From contig NZ_CP163421.1 of NCBI RefSeq assembly GCF_041429775.1, positions 558,001 through 622,000 of the forward strand: a DNA stretch of 64,000 nucleotides, read 5' to 3'. Shown piece by piece: positions 8,725 to 15,554 of this stretch. The first letter of the stretch is position 1, and every line of letters starts with the position of its first letter. Both the position numbers and the translations under genes were made by a program. Below the pieces are notes generated by a model, which was not told where the DNA came from, did not search any database, and saw only the letters and a list, made by a program, of their open reading frames with translations. The DNA is from Glycocaulis abyssi. GTDB lineage: Bacteria; Pseudomonadota; Alphaproteobacteria; Caulobacterales; Maricaulaceae.

Positions 8725-8782
8725 CACGCAGCCCTCATCCGCAATCTGCCCGATTACTCTACGGGAGGATGCAGCTCTGCGC

Positions 8783-9181
8783 CTATAGGAAAATGACGCG
8801 GAGACGGTTCAGTCCATCGACCGTCACCGTCACATCCTGGTTGGTGTGCCCGGTAAAGGCATAGATGTCATTGGCCATGGTGCGGCTGGCGATCTGGCCG
8901 GCCGCATTATAGGTGAAGGCAAGCGTCTGGTCGTTGGCGGTACCGGCCAGATCCTGGGTGAGCTCGGAGAGGCGCCCGGCTGCGTCATAGTCGAACCCGG
9001 TCACCACCCCGTTGCCGCGCGTGAGCGACGTCACCCGGCCAAGATTATCGTAGGCGTAGGCCGCCAGCACCCCGATGCCCGATGAGGCCCCGTTCTCACG
9101 TATGTGGGTGAGGGCACCGGCCGTGTCATAGCTGTAAGTGACATAAAGCCCGTCCGGCGGCCAGCTGGTGAAGGTGTGGAA
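8783..9181 (-). pseudogene. Rhs/YD-repeat core fragment (right copy)
   Basis: About 130 codons of YD-repeat sequence, with successive motifs YDTAGALTHI, YDNLGRVTSLTRGNG, YDAAGRLSELTQ and YNAAGQIASRT, then DIYAFTGHTNQDVTVTVDGLNR. It lacks both an N-terminus and a complete core. It begins in the same frame immediately after the stop codon of the small gene at 9182 and ends at TAG 8785-8783, where homology to Rhs repeats breaks off just upstream of gspG. Rhs proteins are large secreted polymorphic toxins with a conserved shell and variable C-terminal toxin. This looks like an orphan core segment of the kind found in displaced toxin-tip arrays. Confidence 0.8.
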
Positions 9182-9613
9182 CTACTCCTGCTGAACCCAG
9201 CGTATCGGTATCGAACCATCATTATAGCCCAGCGCCGGACGCCCGCGGTGCTGCCCGCAGATATACTTGGGCATCCTGACCGTATCCGCCTCCACATCAT
9301 GTATTCCTGCAAGAAATCGGGAGGGAATCATGTCGACAGTATTTGCGCCATGCGATCCACTGACCAGTATCATGTAAATTCTGGAAGTGTTTGGCCCCAC
9401 ATGATCTTCCAGCAATCTGTTGCATATGTGAATGCGCTCCACCTCTTCCGGCAGCACAATACGCGCACCCGGGGCTATTTGAGCAGCGACATCCATATCG
9501 CCAAGCCATGCATATAGATCATCGTGCCTGCTGCGCTGATCTGCGTCCTGGGCCCATGCCCCGGAGAAGATTATCGAGACAGGCAGCAATAACATCGCGC
9601 ATATCCGTATCAT
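9182..9613 (-). CDS. Small exported protein, candidate Rhs immunity protein
   Basis: A 143-residue protein starting MIRICAMLLLPVSIIFSGAWA, a clear Sec signal peptide cleaved before QDADQ. AAGGA seven bases upstream fixes the start at 9613. The mature part has two cysteines and no motif I recognise. Its ATG lies one base after the TGA of the truncated Rhs-tip remnant at 9615, which is the tight spacing expected of a toxin-immunity pair, and it is followed by an Rhs core fragment. A periplasmic immunity role is therefore plausible, by context only. Its lower GC content fits horizontally acquired tip modules. Confidence 0.55.
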   Translation of the reverse strand: MIRICAMLLLPVSIIFSGAWAQDADQRSRHDDLYAWLGDMDVAAQIAPGARIVLPEEVERIHICNRLLEDHVGPNTSRIYMILVSGSHGANTVDMIPSRFLAGIHDVEADTVRMPKYICGQHRGRPALGYNDGSIPIRWVQQE

Positions 9614-9614
9614 C

Positions 9615-9786
9615 TCAGCATCCTTCCCCATGTGTTGGGTGAGAAATGTTTCTGAACGTATGAGTGCGTCCACGGTAAAGCATTCTCGGAGTGCCGTCTT
9701 CGCCGATAACTAGCTGGGGGAACTGTCGCGCCGCAATCCTGTCCGTTTCGCTGAAGCTGAACGCCCCTCCGCGATTCCGGCCCTCG
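9615..9786 (-). pseudogene. Truncated Rhs-like toxin tip, cut by the IS element
   Basis: A frame of about 57 codons runs from the IS boundary to TGA 9617-9615 and ends FRNISHPTHGEGC. It has no native start; any upstream coding sequence has been lost at the IS junction at 9787, although the end of the IS supplies an in-frame ATG. Its end-to-start coupling with the exported protein gene at 9613 and the nearby YD-repeat fragment suggest it is the last part of an Rhs C-terminal toxin. The toxin activity cannot be told from this remnant. Confidence 0.5.
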
Positions 9787-9847
9787 TGACCCAGCCCCGT
9801 GAATTCCGGCCATTGAATGGTAGAGTCCATCGAAAAGAGGATGGACC

Positions 9848-10114
9848 ATGCGCAAGAGCCGTTATTCGGAGGAGCAGATCATCGGCATGCTCAGGGAGCA
9901 CGATGCTGGTGTGAGCACGAAGGAGGTCTGCCGCAAGTACGGCATCTCCGACGCGACGTTTTACAAATACAAGGCGAAGTTCGGCGGCATGACAGTATCC
10001 GATGCCCAGCGCCTAAAGTCGCTGGAGCTGGAGAACAACCGGCTGAAGCGGCTTCTGGCCGATGCGATGCTGGACAATGCGGCCCTGAAGGACCTCGCCT
10101 CAAAAAACTTCTGA
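9848..10114 (+). CDS. IS3-family transposase OrfA (copy 1)
   Basis: An 88-residue DNA-binding protein beginning [19 protein letters not shown], with a helix-turn-helix (about residues 5-45) followed by a leucine-zipper-like helix (about 55-80), the standard IS3 OrfA layout. OrfA alone binds the inverted repeats and usually restrains transposition. Near its end the heptamer A AAA AAC at 10102-10108 lies in the correct phase for a -1 ribosomal frameshift that would yield the OrfAB transposase. Confidence 0.95.
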   Translation: MRKSRYSEEQIIGMLREHDAGVSTKEVCRKYGISDATFYKYKAKFGGMTVSDAQRLKSLELENNRLKRLLADAMLDNAALKDLASKNF

Positions 10115-11025
10115 CGCCCGACGTCAAGCGCCAGGCCGTGCACCACATGGTGACCAGGCACGGGCTGAGCGAGCGTCGGGCGTGTGCCCTTGCAGAACTT
10201 GATCGCTCCACGTTCCAGTATCAGAAGCGTTCTGGTGGTGATGACGCCTTGCGAGCTCGCTTGCGCGATCTGGCAGGCGAGCGCCGCCGGTTCGGCTATC
10301 GTCGGCTTGGCATCCTGCTGGAACGGGAGGGTCTTTATGCGAACCACAAGAAGGTCTACCGGCTCTACCGGGAAGAAGGGCTGGCGGTCCGTCGGCGGCG
10401 TGGCCGCAAGCGGTCGGTTGGAACCCGTCGCCCGATACTGTTGCCTGCGGCGGCGAACCATCGCTGGAGCCTCGACTTCGTCTCCGACGCTCTAATCGAC
10501 GGGCGGCGCTTCCGGACGCTATGCGTGGTCGACGACTTCACGCGAGAGGCCTTAGCCGTCGTGGTCGATACCTCGCTGTCAGGCGTGCGCGTGGCCCGTG
10601 AGCTTGATCGTCTGATCGAGCGGCGAGGAAAGCCGCGCATGATCGTCAGCGACAATGGCACCGAACTGACCAGTCACGCGATCCTGCGATGGCAGAAGGA
10701 CAGCGGTGTGGAGTGGCATTACATCGCACCCGGAAAGCCCACCCAGAACGCGTTCGTGGAAAGCTTCAATGGCCGGTTCAGGGACGAGTGCCTGAACGAA
10801 CACCTGTTCTCCTCGCTCGGCGAAGCGCGCGACCTGATCGAGGCATGGAGGATCGACTACAACACCGAGAGACCGCACACCGCACTCGGCGGGCTCGCAC
10901 CTTGTGTCTACGCCGAGCGAACACGTCACCCCCGGCCCGGTTCGCTTGAGCTACGCGCAAGCGCCGCTCACCGGGCCTTGACCAACCACATCAACCCAGA
11001 AAGAAAGGCGAACAGACTCTACTAA
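10102..11025 (+). CDS. IS3-family transposase OrfB, made as OrfAB by frameshift (copy 1)
   Basis: This is the catalytic half of the transposase, in the -1 frame relative to OrfA. After an HTH_21-like region it has an rve-type integrase core: the first catalytic aspartate in WSLDFVSD, the second in VSDNGTEL and the glutamate in [16 protein letters not shown], giving a complete DDE triad. The frame continues to TAA near 11025 without interruption, so the element should be active. The coordinates begin at the slippery site because OrfB has no obvious independent start. Confidence 0.93.
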   Translation, partial: KKLLTPDVKRQAVHHMVTRHGLSERRACALAELDRSTFQYQKRSGGDDALRARLRDLAGERRRFGYRRLGILLEREGLYANHKKVYRLYREEGLAVRRRRGRKRSVGTRRPILLPAAANHRWSLDFVSDALIDGRRFRTLCVVDDFTREALAVVVDTSLSGVRVARELDRLIERRGKPRMIVSDNGTELTSHAILRWQKDSGVEWHYIAPGKPTQNAFVESFNGRFRDECLNEHLFSSLGEARDLIEAWRIDYNTERPHTALGGLAPCVYAERTRHPRPGSLELRASAAHRALTNHINPERKANRLY

Positions 11026-11056
11026 CTCACGGCCCGGATCACGGGGCTGGGTCACA

Positions 11057-11353
11057 GGGGACGCCGCGCTGTTGCCGCAGAGCCGTTCGCTAGCACTGCA
11101 AAATCATTATGGCTTGCTGCTAAATGAAGTCTCTACACTGACGCTTCCGCATCATGGCTCGGATCACAATCATAATCCAAACCTGCTCGAGACGATTGGC
11201 GCGGACTTCTTCGTTGCGTCGGCGGACAGGTACTCAAACTGGCGGCATCCGGGGACGGGCGTCGTCCAAACGGTCGCTTCGATGGGGCGCTTTGTTGCCG
11301 TCGTCACGAGCGACGAGCAGTCGCGCGTGGAAGAAACAGTCGAGATCAGATGA
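11057..11353 (+). pseudogene. C-terminal remnant of an MBL-fold (ComEC-like) hydrolase
   Basis: A frame of about 98 codons runs out of the right end of the IS as TGDAALL, then continues through TLTLPHHGSDHNHN and a later HPGTGVV segment to TGA 11353. TGDA, LPHHGS and the C-terminal HP are the late motifs of metallo-beta-lactamase-fold enzymes of the ComEC/Rec2 C-domain type. The N-terminal HxHxDH half is missing. There is no native start, and the break is exactly at the IS end, so the gene is dead. Codon use is less GC-biased than in the core genes. Confidence 0.75.
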
Positions 11354-12275
11354 TATCAAGGGGGCTGGCTTAGTCCCATTCTTAGGCCGCTACTGCCACT
11401 GTTTGGTTTGCTGGTATGCGACGAAAATGGGAGGCCTTCTGTTCGCCGTAACTACCTATTTCAGGAGCGCTTACATGAAAAAGACCCGGACTAGCTGGCA
11501 AGTTAGACTCCGGGTCTCTCTCATCGCGTTCTAGAGAAACGGGGGTCGGGCGAAAGCTCAATCCCCACTCCCTCAGTCTATCCCATCCCCAGCCTTTTGT
11601 GAACCCGCTGTGCCTTGCCAACGCCTTCCCGGGAAGTGGCGGCGTAAGCCCACCGGCATCGACACGCACGGCCGTATGGCGCTGTGAGGCGCGCTGACCG
11701 CCCGGCGCTGGTTATTGAGCATCCGTTCTCTCCGTCAAGTCCGTTTTGGCCGAGATATTTTTCGCCCAGCTCGTGGGCCATTTGGGCTTCGTTTTTGGGC
11801 ATGGTGCGCGACGGTTTTCCTTCCGCTCCCCTTACGGTCTTTCACGACGTCGGGTGACCGCGCCCACGTGGCATGAGTGCCCATTTTCGGCCCGCCGCGA
11901 TCCGCGCCGAAAGAACGCTTGCGCATTCACATCCCTATGAGGGGTGTGGTCCTCTCCCGTCTTGCCGGAGAGGTTGGCCGCTATGGGCACCGATCCAGTC
12001 TTCGCGACTGGCTGAGTTGGCGACAACGGTTCTGACGATGTGGCCCCCTCCCTCTTTACGTCCGTTAGCCGATACGGGCGGCTCCGCCGCCCGCGCATCA
12101 GCGCATTGGTTTTTTATCACACAGTATGCACACCGTGCCGTCATGCTGTGCAAGACGAATTACCATCATTAAACCAATTACTTAGAGGCTGGGAGCCATC
12201 TGGACCAAGGCGGCAACGCCTTAATGTCCGAATTGGGCCATCATCAGAACATACGGAATTTCAAGGGGTTAGGGT
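11354..12275. other. Long stretch without a convincing gene
   Basis: About 920 bases between the hydrolase remnant and the repeat array show no frame with normal codon use plus a ribosome site. Short frames exist on both strands, for example 11802-11578 on the minus strand, but none has a recognisable product. The stretch holds several stem-loops: AGACCCGGA/TCCGGGTCT at 11482-11517, CTCTCC/GGAGAG near 11960-11980, and GGGCGGC/GCCGCCC at 12076-12092, the last followed by a T6 run. It may be decayed plasmid or element backbone. Confidence 0.5.
11482..11517. terminator. Stem-loop, possible terminator or attenuator
   Basis: A perfect 9-bp stem (AGACCCGGA paired with TCCGGGTCT) encloses an 18-base loop. 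It lies downstream of the hydrolase remnant. No clear T-run follows on the plus strand, but on the minus strand the stem is followed by TTTTT-like sequence, so it may act for minus-strand transcription. Confidence 0.45.
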
Positions 12276-12333
12276 GGTCGCGATGCAACCCTCCGAGGGT
12301 CACATCGTGACCACGCCCGGTTACATCATGACC
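12276..12333. promoter_or_regulatory. Array of three 15-bp GGT-N9-ACC palindromic sites
   Basis: GGTCACATCGTGACC (12298-12312) and GGTTACATCATGACC (12319-12333) are near-perfect palindromes whose centres are 21 bp apart, two helical turns. A weaker third site, GGTCGCGATGCAACC, lies at 12276-12290, 22 bp further upstream. The array ends about 120 bp before the ribbon-helix-helix gene at 12452. Helically phased short palindromes are the usual operators of RHH proteins, so autoregulation is the simplest reading; an iteron-like origin array is the alternative. Confidence 0.55.
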
Positions 12334-12451
12334 TTTCCGATCTTTCATGCATCACGGCACTATGAACGCTATTGTGTGGCGGCGGCATTTATCCTTATCT
12401 AATTGTCTCTCGCTACCTATCGTCCTTGCCCAATCAAGCGAGGACCATCTA

Positions 12452-12817
12452 ATGCAAAATATCACCGACCCTGATCGGGGTCCGTACCTGCGTATCCGGC
12501 TCGAAACAGAGCTGCTTCAGCAAATCGATTATACCGTTCAATCTGGCCAGGCTGGCAATCGCACCGAGCTGGTGCGTGCCGCTATTCGCGAGCATCTCAA
12601 CGGTGCATCCGAACGCCGCGAAATACTCAAAACGCTGCGCTGGCTGAGCTTCGCGCTTATCGCCGCCCAGGTCGAAAACTGGCCCGATTCTCACAAGAAA
12701 GATGTGGTCGATATAGCCGTGCGAATGGCCGGCGATAACATCCTCTCGCCGCTCGAAATATGTACCGCAATCGGTGCCCTCAATCCCGAAATATGGATCG
12801 AGGGGGAGGGCGAATAA
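12452..12817 (+). CDS. Ribbon-helix-helix (CopG/ParD-type) DNA-binding protein
   Basis: A 121-residue protein. Residues about 12-50 (YLRIRLETELLQQIDYTVQ, then a Gly-Asn-Arg-Thr-Glu-Leu-Val-Arg turn and an AIREHL helix) have the beta-strand, helix, N-cap turn, helix pattern of MetJ/Arc/CopG proteins, which bind DNA as dimers. The C-terminal 70 residues are of unknown function. GAGGA with 8-base spacing fixes ATG 12452. No toxin-like partner follows in the same frame; the next genes are small exported or membrane-anchored proteins. It is the likely regulator of the accessory element that ends at tRNA-Ser, with candidate operators at 12276-12333. Confidence 0.75.
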   Translation: MQNITDPDRGPYLRIRLETELLQQIDYTVQSGQAGNRTELVRAAIREHLNGASERREILKTLRWLSFALIAAQVENWPDSHKKDVVDIAVRMAGDNILSPLEICTAIGALNPEIWIEGEGE

Positions 12818-12903
12818 TAGCCCGTCACGATACCTCCCTTGGCAGCAATGCCGCCCACTCCTCGTGGCTATGCGGCGGTCAGGTCTTCATCCACACAGCG
12901 CGC

Positions 12904-13188
12904 ATGTCCCTCCAGATCACGCGCCTCATGGCCGTGCTCGGCGTCATCACCACGATGGGCACAGCCTTCTATTCCATCACCCAGAACGCCAACCCGATCG
13001 ACCAGCAAAACTGGATGTCAGTGAACATGGCGCGGGTGAGCACCGCGCTCGGCTCAACCCGCGAATATGCCATCGCCCGCGAAGACAGAACCCGTGTGCG
13101 CATGCCAGTCGAACGCATCATGGCCGATCGATCCCTATCCCGCCAGTCGGCCGACCGCTTTGCCGCCTTCGCCAGGGGCTATATCTAG
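12904..13188 (+). CDS. Small membrane-anchored protein with VRMPxERI motif
   Basis: A 94-residue protein with one N-terminal hydrophobic helix (about residues 6-25) and a polar C-terminal region. It contains VRMPVERIM at about residues 67-75; the neighbouring gene at 13467 has VRMPAERIG at the corresponding place, so the two are probably distant paralogues with different N-terminal export signals. I do not recognise the family. ATG 12904 is chosen because it begins the hydrophobic helix; there is no strong ribosome site. It sits within the integrase-linked element. Confidence 0.5.
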   Translation: MSLQITRLMAVLGVITTMGTAFYSITQNANPIDQQNWMSVNMARVSTALGSTREYAIAREDRTRVRMPVERIMADRSLSRQSADRFAAFARGYI

Positions 13189-13376
13189 AATGCTCTGGCC
13201 ATCGGTGTCGTCCCTCCCTCTCGCTGACGCTCGCCGCGCCTCTGGTCTGATGCTCCCTTCCGTAAGCCGACCGGGCCTTTCGGCAAGCGCGAAGAAGCCG
13301 CCAAGTTAACGGGGGAGAAACCATATTGACCCGCTAACCCGTTGACTTCACCTCACATTCCCTGCATTCTCCCTCC

Positions 13377-13412
13377 CGGCCGTATGGGCAAAAACTCGGC
13401 CGCCAGTTTTTT
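13377..13412 (+). terminator. Terminator-like hairpin with T-run
   Basis: CGGCCG at 13377-13382 pairs with CGGCCG at 13397-13402, and a T6 run follows at about 13407-13412. A second hairpin, CAGCCCC-ATA-GGGGCTG, lies immediately after at 13420-13436. Together they separate the genes at 12904 and 13467. Confidence 0.5.
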
Positions 13413-13466
13413 GTATGCGCAGCCCCATAGGGGCTGTGCTGCGCTATGACAGGCGGAAAAGAGCCC

Positions 13467-13703
13467 ATGAGCCCGTTATTCATACGTTTTGTAGGTGGTG
13501 TAAGCGCTTGTGTTATGGCGCTTTCTCACGGCGCGGCCATGGCAGATGGCCCGCAGTTCAACTTCCCCTCACAGCGCAATCAGGATGCGGCCCAGGCCAC
13601 CGTGCGCATGCCCGCCGAACGCATCGGTATCGGGCCTCAAAACTCTCCCGAACTCAGCGCGCGCCTCGCGGGACAAATGGTTGGGCCGGAGGGCGGGATA
13701 TGA
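13467..13703 (+). CDS. Small exported protein with VRMPxERI motif
   Basis: A 78-residue protein with a Sec-type signal peptide (MSPLFIRFVGGVSACVMALS, cleaved after AMA). The mature part of about 50 residues is polar and contains VRMPAERIGIG, shared with the small protein at 12904. No known family is recognised. An in-frame ATG at 13446 would lengthen the cytoplasmic side, but ATG 13467 has the better purine-rich leader. It overlaps the next gene as ATGA, which implies co-translation and a linked function. Confidence 0.5.
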   Translation: MSPLFIRFVGGVSACVMALSHGAAMADGPQFNFPSQRNQDAAQATVRMPAERIGIGPQNSPELSARLAGQMVGPEGGI

Positions 13704-13963
13704 ACCGCACTTGCGCCCCGCCAGGGGCCAAGCCTGCCCGTTCGGCGCCGCAACACTCCGGCCAGACCGGGAAGGGGCGAGGGGCTTTACCGGCGCAGGG
13801 TTTGAGCGAACTTGCCCGTGTGCGGCGCGCTCATATCGCGGCAGCAAAGCTGGTGCGCGAGGATCCGGTCTATCTGCCGATATTCCGCGCCTTTGAGCGG
13901 GATCTGGAGGAGCTGGAAGCGCTTGAGCGCGCCTACAAGGCGACACTGGAAACGACCTTGTGA
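13700..13963 (+). CDS. Small hypothetical protein, helical C-terminus
   Basis: An 87-residue protein. The first 35 residues are rich in Pro, Gly and Ala and look disordered; residues 40-85 form charged helices (an ELARVRRAHIAAAKLV stretch, then FERDLEELEALERAYK). No motif is recognised. Its ATG overlaps the stop of the exported protein gene (ATGA), and its 3' end overlaps the convergent integrase gene by 31 bases. A cytoplasmic partner of the two small envelope proteins is possible, by position only. Confidence 0.5.
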   Translation: MNRTCAPPGAKPARSAPQHSGQTGKGRGALPAQGLSELARVRRAHIAAAKLVREDPVYLPIFRAFERDLEELEALERAYKATLETTL

Positions 13964-15198
13964 AGATGCTTCAGATCAGCCCCCTTGCCATAGCGTTCGC
14001 GGTTATAGGCATGCCCGAAAAGATCACGGCGCACGCGCTCATCCACGTGCGCAGAGATCATGCGGTCCTCGAAGCTGTGACGCAGGCCGTAAAGACTGTG
14101 TGCGGGCGTTTCCAGAAGGCCATTCTCGCGCAGATATTTGTTCACGGTCGCGCTGATCTTGTCCTTGCCGCGATAAGCCGGAAATCCGTCAGGACAGGCC
14201 CGGAACGCCTCCAGCGAAATCCCGGCCAGCGGAATGACGCGTTTGCTGGTGGCGTTTTTCAGCTGACGCCCGGCCGGCTCGATCGAGATATGGGGAATAT
14301 CGGTATCGAGCCGGATATGCTCGGCTAAAAGCCCCGCCGCCTCGCTTGGCCGGTAGCCGGTATTGATCATGCCCAGCACCAGGCAGCGCGCTTGGGTGTT
14401 CAGCCCATCCAGCGCACCGGGAGCCATCAGCCGCGTCCTGATCCAGCCCACCGAGAAGGGCGGGCGCGTGCGTTTCTCGCCCTCTTTCAGGGCGACATCG
14501 GTAAAGGGCAGAACCAGACCCAGCCGCTTCATCCGGTTCACGGTTTTCAGCATATCGGCCAGATGCGTGAAATCCTTGTTGGCGCTGTTGGCGGTCAGCC
14601 CTTCGGCTTCAATCCGGTCGATCCACCATTGGCGGAATTCGAGCACATCATCGGGCGTGATCTCGCTGATCGCCTTGTCGCCCACCACCTGAAGAAAATT
14701 GCGGACCGCCTTTATGCGCGGGTTCTTCCAGCGGCGCAGCTGATCCTCACTCTTTCCAAGAGTGCGGTCCCTCGCGAGCGTCCAGAACAGTTCCAGCGCG
14801 CGGCTGACCGTGATGGCAGGCTGTTCAACGCCGCCAAGAAGGGCCGATGCTTCAACCCGGTCCGGTTCGCCATCGCGCAGGACAGCTTCCATGCGTTGCA
14901 GGCGTTCCTCACGGGGCAAGGCTGCCACCTTCTGCGCTGGCAGATAATGAAAGCCGCGCATGGCCGCGAGATCGCGGGCCGCTTCATAGCGGCGCTCGGC
15001 ATCATCGCTGTCTCCAGCAAGCCGCGCTTCCCAAGCAGCTTCCATCAGGCTCCAAGCGGCCGGAGCCTTGCGCTGCGCCTCGCTTTCAGAATCGGTGTGC
15101 AGGCTTATCCAGATCGTGGCGCGCTTTTCGACCCGCTGATAGCGTCTCGGTACCCGCCGGACGAGATAAAACGTGCTCCCACGCCGGGTGATATTCAT
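13933..15198 (-). CDS. int: Tyrosine recombinase (integrase) beside tRNA-Ser
   Basis: A phage-type integrase of about 421 residues. The N-terminus (ITRRGSTFYLVRRVPRRYQ) is the short arm-type domain often found in proteobacterial integrases. The middle is a SAM-like core-binding domain (about residues 120-240), and the C-terminal half is catalytic with arginine in NTGYRPSEAAG, arginine in LYGLRHSF, histidine in FGHAYN and the tyrosine nucleophile in RERYGKG. I prefer ATG 15198, where the family similarity starts; ATG 15237 adds 13 residues. The gene reads away from tRNA-Ser, whose 3' end lies 90-130 bp upstream, the usual arrangement of a tRNA-integrated island. No second attachment copy was found in the window. 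Confidence 0.92.
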   Translation of the reverse strand: MNITRRGSTFYLVRRVPRRYQRVEKRATIWISLHTDSESEAQRKAPAAWSLMEAAWEARLAGDSDDAERRYEAARDLAAMRGFHYLPAQKVAALPREERLQRMEAVLRDGEPDRVEASALLGGVEQPAITVSRALELFWTLARDRTLGKSEDQLRRWKNPRIKAVRNFLQVVGDKAISEITPDDVLEFRQWWIDRIEAEGLTANSANKDFTHLADMLKTVNRMKRLGLVLPFTDVALKEGEKRTRPPFSVGWIRTRLMAPGALDGLNTQARCLVLGMINTGYRPSEAAGLLAEHIRLDTDIPHISIEPAGRQLKNATSKRVIPLAGISLEAFRACPDGFPAYRGKDKISATVNKYLRENGLLETPAHSLYGLRHSFEDRMISAHVDERVRRDLFGHAYNRERYGKGADLKHLHKVVSSVAL

Positions 15199-15326
15199 CG
15201 CTCTGCCCCGCAAATTGTGCAGCAAAATGTATAGCACATCGAGGCGTCAGAGATCGAGCAGAAAAGTTAACTTCTGTAAATTACGATTATAATCAATTGC
15301 TTGAGGGTATGACGCGTTCGAAAATC

Positions 15327-15417
15327 TGGCGGAGAGGAAGGGATTCGAACCCTCGATACGCTTTTGGCGTATACTCCCTTAGCAGGGGAGCGCCTTCGAC
15401 CACTCGGCCACCTCTCC
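15327..15417 (-). tRNA. tRNA-Ser (anticodon GCU)
   Basis: A type II tRNA of 91 nt with GGAGAGG/CCTCTCC acceptor arms, an encoded CCA end (complement of TGG at 15327-15329), anticodon GCT in the arm TCCCCTGCTAAGGGA, an extended variable arm (TATACGCCAAAAGCGTAT) and a GGTTCGAATCC T-arm. It serves AGC/AGU codons. Its 3' end is a likely attachment site for the adjacent integrase. Confidence 0.97.
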
Positions 15418-15554
15418 ACTGGCCGGTTTAGCCGCTATGGCAAAGGGCGATCAAGCCAATATATCCGCGCACGCTGACAAAGTGGCCATCGGGTTCTGGC
15501 GCAGATGGTCACACGGGCCGGTTTCACGCCCCAAACCCTGATCGAGTATGGACC

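Larger units (their letters stand above)
9787..11054 (+). mobile_element. IS3-family insertion sequence, copy 1 (1,268 bp)
   Basis: The element is bounded by imperfect inverted repeats that begin TGACCCAGCCCCGTGA on each end. It carries overlapping orfA and orfB linked by a -1 frameshift site. A second copy of exactly the same length lies at 58226-59493 on the other strand and is almost identical; one coding change (Asp to Asn in the VVDDFTRE segment of OrfB) was noticed. The flanks (CTCG left, CAGG right) do not form a target duplication, unlike those of copy 2. The left flank is Rhs-tip sequence and the right flank is a beheaded hydrolase gene, so DNA was probably lost or exchanged here after insertion. 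The terminal sequence and 4-bp duplication of copy 2 fit the IS407-like subgroup. Confidence 0.95.

Noticed and set aside
9815-10211. Several plus- and minus-strand frames over the IS ends
   Set aside because: Extensions of orfB upstream of the frameshift site and antisense shadows of orfA/orfB; identical in both IS copies for that reason only.
11578-11802. 74-codon minus-strand frame in the gene-poor stretch
   Set aside because: The start has a purine-rich leader, but the translation becomes Arg/Ala-rich after 30 residues and matches nothing I know; not enough to call a gene.
12076-12117. GGGCGGC/GCCGCCC stem with downstream T6 as a firm terminator
   Set aside because: The T-run is 20 bases beyond the stem and there is no gene immediately upstream for it to terminate; kept only as a noted stem-loop.
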